Under the pieces are notes generated by a model. The model was not told where the DNA came from and ran no database searches. It worked only from the letters and a program-made list of their open reading frames with translations. From assembly GCA_905182395.1 (NCBI GenBank), contig CAJJBL010000122.1:1-37960 (forward strand): a stretch of DNA of 37,960 nucleotides. The letters run 5' to 3'. This DNA comes from an alpha proteobacterium SCGC AAA536-G10. Lineage in GTDB: Bacteria > Pseudomonadota > Alphaproteobacteria > Puniceispirillales > Marisalimonadaceae. Positions 33,425-37,960 of the stretch are shown here, one piece after another (the stretch's first letter is position 1; every line of letters begins with the position of its first letter). The position numbers were made by a program, and so were the translations under genes.

Positions 33425-34324
33425 ATGAGTGAAAAAGAATATTTATACTCTGAGATATTTGACTCTATTCAAGGTGAAGGAACATATACAGGTGTTCATT
33501 CATTATGGTTAAGATTTTTTTTATGTAATTTACAATGTAATGGCTTTGGTCAATTAGATCCAAAAGATCCATCGACATATGATCTTCCTTTTAAGAGTTT
33601 TGATATTTCTAACATAAGTAAAGTTGAAGATTTACCAGTCTGGGATAAAGGATGTGATAGTTCTTATTCTTGGGCTAAAAAATATAAGCACTTGATGTCA
33701 CAAGGAACTCCTGCAGTATTAGCAAAAAGAATTATGGATGCAGGAAAGAATGATACAAATCCAAACGGCTTCTTTAAACACCCTATTTCAGGACAAAAAT
33801 CTGATATGTGCTTTACTGGAGGAGAACCTCTTTTATTACCTTCGCAAGAGGCCTCAATAGCAATATTAAGGTATTTTGAAGACGTATCTAATATTCCCCG
33901 ATCAGTTACTTATGAAACAAATGGAACTATAAATCTTACATTTGATTTTGTTAAATTTTGGAAATTTAAAACAGATTATGAGTTATTTTTTTCAATTAGT
34001 CCTAAATTGTTTTCTGTCACTGGAGAAAAAAGAGGTGATGCAATCATTCCTGAAGTTATTAGTCAATATTATAAATTATCAAATAGAGGTCATTTAAAAT
34101 TTGTGTTAGGCACTCATAATAACCATTGGGAAGAGATGGAAGAGGTTCTCCAAATATTAAGAAAGTATGGAATTAATTATCCTGTTTATATTATGCCAGT
34201 TGGAGCAAGGGAAGAAGACCAAAAGGATATTGCTGGAGAGGTTGCTGAAATGGCATTAAATAGAGGTTATAATGTAAGCGCAAGAATGCATGTGTATTTA
34301 TTTGGAAATGCTATTGGAACATAG
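33425..34324 (+). CDS. queE: 7-carboxy-7-deazaguanine synthase QueE with split Fe-S motif
   Basis: The 299-residue protein is a radical-SAM QueE by its N-terminal YSEIFDSIQGEGTYTGVHS, CFTGGEPLLLP and the SAM-binding C-terminal half. It forms CDG from carboxy-tetrahydropterin. The cluster motif is unusual: Cys34 and Cys38 (FFLCNLQCNG) are in place, but the third cysteine expected three residues later is Phe41. The usual CDxxYSW follows only after a long insert, at Cys77 (KGCDSSYSW), giving CX3C-X38-C. The protein is also long for QueE (E. coli ~223 residues). Similar long QueE proteins occur in marine bacteria and phages, as far as I recall. No strong ribosome site precedes the ATG. Confidence 0.9.
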   Translation: MSEKEYLYSEIFDSIQGEGTYTGVHSLWLRFFLCNLQCNGFGQLDPKDPSTYDLPFKSFDISNISKVEDLPVWDKGCDSSYSWAKKYKHLMSQGTPAVLAKRIMDAGKNDTNPNGFFKHPISGQKSDMCFTGGEPLLLPSQEASIAILRYFEDVSNIPRSVTYETNGTINLTFDFVKFWKFKTDYELFFSISPKLFSVTGEKRGDAIIPEVISQYYKLSNRGHLKFVLGTHNNHWEEMEEVLQILRKYGINYPVYIMPVGAREEDQKDIAGEVAEMALNRGYNVSARMHVYLFGNAIGT

Positions 34325-34428
34325 CTTTTTAAATTTGACTATTGCGTGACTATTATTCAAATTATTTATTTAAGTATTTTTTTTTTGATAGATAATAAAG
34401 TTTAATGCATTTCTAAAGGCAATATATT

Positions 34429-35628
34429 TTGATAGATGAAAACAAAAAGAAGATATCTAATTATGATATTCTGATTTCTTTTTTTTTATTAGGATTAACC
34501 TCTTTTGGAGGGCCAATTGCACATATTGGGTATTTTAGGAATGTTTTTGTTAAGCAAAAGAAATGGATTGATGAACAAACCTATATGGACTTTGTTTCAT
34601 TATGTAATTTTTTACCTGGACCTTCGTCTAGTCAAGTAGGTATGTCAATAGGTTATAGTTTAAGAGGCGTTAGCGGTGCCTTAATGGCTTGGCTTGGCTT
34701 TACAGGGCCATCAGCTATAATTTTAATTTTTTTCGGCTATATTATTCTTAATTATCAAGATTCAATATCTAATGGATTGCTTCAAGGGCTTAAAGCAATA
34801 GTTGTGGCAATTGTATTGCAGGCTATTTGGGGAATGAAAAAAAATGCATTAAAGGATTTTTATGCTTATGGATTTACTTTTCTTACTGCTGTAACACTTA
34901 TATTTTATCCCTCATCTTCAAATCAATTTTTATGTTTAATTTTCAGCGCTTTATTTGGTTCTTTTTTATATAAAGAAAAAGGAAACAAGATGATTTTTAA
35001 AATTTCAAATGTTAAATTATTAAATTATTTTCCATTGGTTTTATTTTTTTCTTTATTAATTTTATTTCCTTTTTTTAGCAAAATATTTGATTCAAATGTA
35101 ATTATAAAGCTTGCTGATATTTTTTATAGAATAGGTTCTTTAGTTTTTGGAGGAGGGCATGTTGTTTTACCTTTATTACAGGTTGAATTAGTATCATCTG
35201 GATTGATAAATGAAGATACTTTTTTAGCTGGATATGGAGCTGCTCAAGCAATCCCAGGTCCATTATTTACCTTTTCTGCATATTTAGGAACGTTTATTCA
35301 AAGTGGATTAAGCTCATGGTTAATGGGTATATTTTGTTTGTTTTTTATATTTTTACCGTCTTTTCTATTAGTAATTGGCACATTGCCAATTTGGGAAGAA
35401 TTAAGAAAAATTAGTATCATCAAAGGTTCTTTGAAGGCTGTAAACGCGAGCGTTATTGGTTTACTTATAGCAGCATTATATGATCCAATTATTCTATCTT
35501 CCTTGAAAAGTGAGACTGACATAATTCTTATCTTTTTATCTTTATTAATTTTACTTTTTACTAAAACACCTCAATGGTTAGGAGTTCTGATATTAGCATT
35601 TAGTGGATGGGGATTATCGTTATTATAG
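34429..35628 (+). CDS. Chromate transporter (CHR family), two-domain
   Basis: The 399-residue membrane protein is the long, bidomain CHR type. Domain 1 holds TSFGGPIAHIGYFRNVFV and CNFLPGPSSSQVGMSIGY (about 24-80). Domain 2 repeats the pattern with GSLVFGGGHVVLPLLQVEL and YGAAQAIPGPLFTFSAYLG (about 236-287). ChrA proteins efflux chromate in some hosts; in many genomes the family is present without chromate exposure, so the true substrate is open. The start is TTG at 34429 with AAAGG upstream. It stands alone after queE. Confidence 0.9.
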   Translation: MIDENKKKISNYDILISFFLLGLTSFGGPIAHIGYFRNVFVKQKKWIDEQTYMDFVSLCNFLPGPSSSQVGMSIGYSLRGVSGALMAWLGFTGPSAIILIFFGYIILNYQDSISNGLLQGLKAIVVAIVLQAIWGMKKNALKDFYAYGFTFLTAVTLIFYPSSSNQFLCLIFSALFGSFLYKEKGNKMIFKISNVKLLNYFPLVLFFSLLILFPFFSKIFDSNVIIKLADIFYRIGSLVFGGGHVVLPLLQVELVSSGLINEDTFLAGYGAAQAIPGPLFTFSAYLGTFIQSGLSSWLMGIFCLFFIFLPSFLLVIGTLPIWEELRKISIIKGSLKAVNASVIGLLIAALYDPIILSSLKSETDIILIFLSLLILLFTKTPQWLGVLILAFSGWGLSLL

Positions 35629-35690
35629 TTTTTTTTTGACAATTTGATTGAATTGTTACATAGGAAGTAAAAGTTAACCTTCTTAGGGCT

Positions 35691-36116
35691 ATGATGATGG
35701 ATGATAAAAATATAACTTTAGTACAAACAGGTACTAATGAAATTAGTGAAATAAATTCTAATCTTACTGGTAGCGCTATGACAAAGGCTGGCAGGCTAGC
35801 CATGGAATTGTCTCATGAGAAAAGAAGACTTAAGCAAGAATTAGAAGAGCTTCAAAGTGAATATGATGATATTAAGCCTACAACTCCAACAGGAACAACT
35901 GATTGGTATGTAAAATGGCTTTCAATGTTATTAGCAGTAGCAGGGGTGTTTTTAATAAGTGCATCATTTGTGCTTTATGGCCAAGTTGCTTATTTAATTA
36001 GTACTATTGGTTGGATTTATGTTGGAATGCAATGGAGTGATAGAGCTATAATGATAGGATCAGCCATTAGTGGCACAGCAATAGCCATGAATATAGTAAA
36101 CTCACTTGTTGTTTGA
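35691..36116 (+). CDS. Hypothetical membrane protein with coiled coil
   Basis: The 141-residue protein has an N-terminal Ser/Thr/Asn-rich part (1-30) and a charged heptad-like stretch likely to form a short coiled coil (AMELSHEKRRLKQELEELQSEY, about 37-58). A Pro/Thr linker and three hydrophobic segments (about 75-92, 96-110 and 116-139) follow. I do not recognise a family. Three consecutive in-frame ATG codons at 35691, 35694 and 35697 leave the start uncertain by two residues. A TTGACA at 35636 may be a -35 element, but no clear -10 follows at normal spacing. It converges on the next small gene with 2 bases between stops. Confidence 0.75.
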   Translation: MMMDDKNITLVQTGTNEISEINSNLTGSAMTKAGRLAMELSHEKRRLKQELEELQSEYDDIKPTTPTGTTDWYVKWLSMLLAVAGVFLISASFVLYGQVAYLISTIGWIYVGMQWSDRAIMIGSAISGTAIAMNIVNSLVV

Positions 36117-36118
36117 TA

Positions 36119-36322
36119 TTACTGACTAGACTTACTCTTGAATATTCCCTTTTTCAAAGAAAATTGTTTGTCAGCTTTAGCATTAATTAGATAGTAACCA
36201 ATTGCAAGACCAAATATAATTGGGATTATGGCATAAGTGTACCAACTTAATTCCATATTTTTTATAATATAAGCAAATCCAAACGGCATAAAAAGACATG
36301 ATAGTATAATAAAAAATTTCAT
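36119..36322 (-). CDS. Small hypothetical inner-membrane protein
   Basis: The 67-residue protein has two hydrophobic helices (about 2-20 and 29-46) and a basic, cytoplasm-facing tail (KADKQFSLKKGIFKSKSS). It fits the positive-inside pattern. I see no recognisable domain. It lies between two unrelated genes with its own short upstream spacer of 45 bases, and its lack of overlap with other frames supports it being real. The function is unknown. Confidence 0.6.
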   Translation of the reverse strand: MKFFIILSCLFMPFGFAYIIKNMELSWYTYAIIPIIFGLAIGYYLINAKADKQFSLKKGIFKSKSSQ

Positions 36323-36367
36323 TTTTATATTTTAACTTTTGAATAAATTATTCACAAGTGTTTTAAA

Positions 36368-36877
36368 CTAAATTTGTGAATTACACTTAAAAATATCTGC
36401 AGTTACACTTGATAGCATGTTAGTCTCTTTAATAAGATTATTGATGATTTTATCATTATTTTTTTGAGCTATTTTATTATGTGTTAAAATAGTTTCTTTT
36501 TTCTCATTTAAATCACTTATTCCTACTGCATTTCCTCCAAGAGTGTTTGCTCTTTTTATTAACGCATTCATTAACTCATCATAGGTCAAGCTGCCGCCAA
36601 TTTTAACTCTTATTATCTGAATACAATCAGCGTTGCCTTTTAAAAATTTGGTAGATGAAAAGTTAATATTACTTTCAATTTTAGATGTTATTATAGGAGG
36701 TTGTTTTTTAGGATTTGATTTTGGTTTAATTAAGCTTGTTAATTTGCTTTCTGTTTTTGATTCAGATTGTTGAGGGTTTAATACGATACTTTGTCCATAT
36801 CTTGATACATAAGACGATGTTTGATGGCAGCTTACTATCAATAAGCAAAGAATACTCAAAAATACTATTTTAATCAT
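36368..36877 (-). CDS. Putative lipoprotein with RcsF/DUF4156-like C-terminal part
   Basis: The 169-residue protein has a lipoprotein signal peptide (MIKIVFLSILCLLIVSC, lipobox ending at Cys17). A low-complexity Ser/Lys/Pro linker (about 25-70) follows, then a compact domain with ADCIQIIRVKIGG and ALIKRANTLGGNAVGISDL. The ANxLGGNAV pattern is shared by DUF4156/RcsF-like outer-membrane lipoproteins. The resemblance is by eye and modest. It should be anchored in the envelope. It is separated from its neighbours by short spacers and its role is unknown. Confidence 0.65.
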   Translation of the reverse strand: MIKIVFLSILCLLIVSCHQTSSYVSRYGQSIVLNPQQSESKTESKLTSLIKPKSNPKKQPPIITSKIESNINFSSTKFLKGNADCIQIIRVKIGGSLTYDELMNALIKRANTLGGNAVGISDLNEKKETILTHNKIAQKNNDKIINNLIKETNMLSSVTADIFKCNSQI

Positions 36878-36989
36878 TATATATCTCTTTAAAAACTTCT
36901 ATATATTATAACGGTATTAAATTAAATTTATTTAATATAATTCAATATAAGAGTATAAAATTAAAAGAAAATCATTGTCAGGATTTATT

Positions 36990-37355
36990 ATGAAGTTAAT
37001 AAGATGGGTTTTAGGAAGAGTTATTATATTACTGGATGTTTTGTTTAGCCCTAAGCCTTTAAATAGAAATAAATTATTACAATCTAATATAGATAAAATT
37101 ACAAAAAATTATAAATTATATCAGTATTATGCATGCCCATTCTGTGTAAAAGTAAGAAGATTTTTTAAAAAAAAATCTCTAAAAATCGAATTAATCGATG
37201 CAAAGGAAGAAATTCATAAGCAAGATTTAATTCAAAATGGAGGAAGACAGAAAGTGCCATGCTTAAGGGTCCAATTAGAAAATAAACCAATAAGATGGAT
37301 ATATGAATCGAATGATATAATAGAATTTATTTCTACAGAAATAGAGAGTAAATAA
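36990..37355 (+). CDS. Membrane-anchored glutaredoxin-like protein
   Basis: The 121-residue protein has an N-terminal hydrophobic helix (about 2-20) and a thioredoxin fold with redox motif Cys49-Pro-Phe-Cys52 (YYACPFCVKVRRFF), a cis-Pro loop GGRQKVPCLRVQ, and YESNDIIEFI at the C-terminus. It is likely a glutaredoxin/GST-N-like thiol oxidoreductase attached to the inner membrane. AGGA upstream points to the ATG at 36990; an in-frame TTG at 36975 would precede it without a ribosome site. It converges on the Rap1a-like gene, with 2 bases between stops. Confidence 0.85.
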   Translation: MKLIRWVLGRVIILLDVLFSPKPLNRNKLLQSNIDKITKNYKLYQYYACPFCVKVRRFFKKKSLKIELIDAKEEIHKQDLIQNGGRQKVPCLRVQLENKPIRWIYESNDIIEFISTEIESK

Positions 37356-37357
37356 TT

Positions 37358-37702
37358 CTATTTCTTACATTGGAAAGTGTTTACAAAAAATTGTCCGATT
37401 ACTTTATTCGCTTCAATATTCATAAGCTCAGCATTATCTACTATAAAATTAATTATTGATATACGAAGCGTTTTAATAGAAATATTTTCATCTAGACAAA
37501 TTTGAGCTGTTTTCTTATCTAAGGAGTAAATTACGTCACTCACCGCTATAATGTAGCCGTCACAAATGCCGAGTTCATAAATGTTGTCACTTTTACAATA
37601 TGTCATGAATTGAGCTGTGGTAAAAAATAAATTATTTGACGAGGAGTATGACTTTGTTGAGAAAAAAATACTAAAAAATAGCGCTATAAAAATTTTTACC
37701 AT
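37358..37702 (-). CDS. Secreted Rap1a/Tai-like small protein
   Basis: The 114-residue protein has a signal peptide (MVKIFIALFFSIFFSTKSYS, cleavage near 20) and four cysteines, Cys36, Cys47, Cys69 and Cys112, in a pattern like the Rap1a/Tai fold: CDGYIIAVSDV (47-57), QICLDEN, and a C-terminal TFQCKK. Rap1a and Tai4 are periplasmic immunity proteins against type VI secretion amidase effectors, but the fold is wider than that role. No effector gene is visible here. Its ATG overlaps the 3' end of the upstream autotransporter-like gene by 7 bases, so the pair is translationally coupled. Confidence 0.6.
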   Translation of the reverse strand: MVKIFIALFFSIFFSTKSYSSSNNLFFTTAQFMTYCKSDNIYELGICDGYIIAVSDVIYSLDKKTAQICLDENISIKTLRISIINFIVDNAELMNIEANKVIGQFFVNTFQCKK

Positions 37703-37960
37703 GACATTCCTATAGATAATTTTCCCATATTATACTCTCCGGAAAAGGCTGTTCCTAAAGAAAAATCTAATGGAAAATGCAATCCATCATATATACCAAT
37801 AAAATTCAATCCAAAAGCAGCCTCATTATTTGTAGTTGCACTACTTAATGTCAAGGCATGCTTATTTCCATATAGAGGCAGTCTTGTATCTAATGATGCA
37901 GCCATAAGGCTAACCTTATCTGCATATCGTCTGGTAGAAGCGTGATTTGCCGCTGTTGGT
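37696..37960 (-). CDS. C-terminal part of a YadA-like trimeric autotransporter or related surface protein, cut by the right edge
   Basis: The frame is open to the window edge; translating past the internal Met at 37905 adds PTAANHASTRRYADKVSL before it, so that Met is not a start. PTAANHAxTxxYxDK is a linker often found before coiled-coil stalks of tail fibres and trimeric autotransporters. The last ~70 residues alternate small and aromatic residues like beta strands (LTLSSATTNNEAAFGLNFIG, MGKLSIGMSW) and end in Trp, as outer-membrane barrels often do. This fits a YadA-type membrane anchor. The passenger is outside the window, so the call is tentative. Confidence 0.5.
   Translation of the reverse strand, partial: PTAANHASTRRYADKVSLMAASLDTRLPLYGNKHALTLSSATTNNEAAFGLNFIGIYDGLHFPLDFSLGTAFSGEYNMGKLSIGMSW

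Noticed and set aside
35636-35662. A promoter TTGACA before the coiled-coil membrane protein
   Set aside because: The best -10 (TACATA) is only 15 bases away and weak. I mention it in the gene entry but do not call it. The ACAATT/AATTGT dyad in the same place is short.
37696-37905. A complete 69-residue gene starting at the Met at 37905
   Set aside because: The frame continues open upstream of that Met to the window edge with a recognisable PTAANHA linker, so it is the end of a longer protein.

Overview
This window looks like the chromosome of a free-living, probably marine, alphaproteobacterium with a small AT-rich genome. The evidence is strong A/T bias in every gene and spacer, very short intergenic gaps, two TRAP transporters for organic acids, many oxidoreductases for small organic molecules, and several TTG/GTG starts. 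The lineage call (SAR116-, AEGEAN-169- or SAR11-like) is an inference from gene content; no rRNA, tRNA or ribosomal marker is present to test it. I see no CRISPR array, insertion sequence, integrase or tRNA gene. No stretch longer than 300 bases lacks a gene; the longest gap is 237 bases, upstream of queC.

Layout. (1) 1-8139: a TRAP transporter (dctP-dctQ-dctM, minus strand, followed by the first codons of another gene cut by the left edge) lies divergent from a plus-strand operon. That operon encodes a BphC-type extradiol dioxygenase, an MhpA-like FAD hydroxylase, an IclR regulator, a second extradiol-type VOC protein and a fumarylacetoacetase-family hydrolase. Together they read as uptake, ring hydroxylation, meta-cleavage and hydrolysis of an aromatic acid. 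(2) 8168-13630: a DUF445 membrane protein, an SDR lacking the catalytic Tyr/Lys, the tRNA editing protein AlaX, a GMC oxidoreductase paired with a SAM methyltransferase, and a TerC-family protein. (3) 13640-17030: a second TRAP system split over two divergent transcripts, a fused dctQM on the minus strand and, on the plus strand, an unannotated 40-residue single-pass membrane protein followed by dctP and a clear terminator.

(4) 17090-24956: amidase, RidA, PPOX flavoprotein, D-2-hydroxyacid dehydrogenase, SDR, EamA exporter, HAD dehalogenase, class-I glutamine amidotransferase-like hydrolase and a xi-class GST. These are scattered catabolic and detoxification genes. (5) 25097-30499: a co-directional run of lambda-crystallin-like hydroxyacyl dehydrogenase, CaiB-type CoA transferase, D-aminoacylase-type amidohydrolase and MATE exporter. 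A convergent zinc alcohol dehydrogenase and a cytochrome c'-like protein follow. (6) 32281-34324: queC-queD-queE for the 7-deazaguanine precursor of queuosine; QueE has an unusual split cysteine motif. (7) 34429 to the right edge: a CHR-type transporter, small membrane proteins and a lipoprotein of unknown role, a membrane-anchored glutaredoxin, a Rap1a/Tai-like secreted protein, and the C-terminal anchor of a trimeric-autotransporter-like protein cut by the window edge.

The most interesting items are the 40-aa protein embedded in the split TRAP locus, the QueE CX3C-X38-C architecture, the palindromic sites (CTAT-N-ATAG core) in front of three operons, the SDR without its YxxxK dyad, and the adhesin/Rap1a-like overlap at the right edge.
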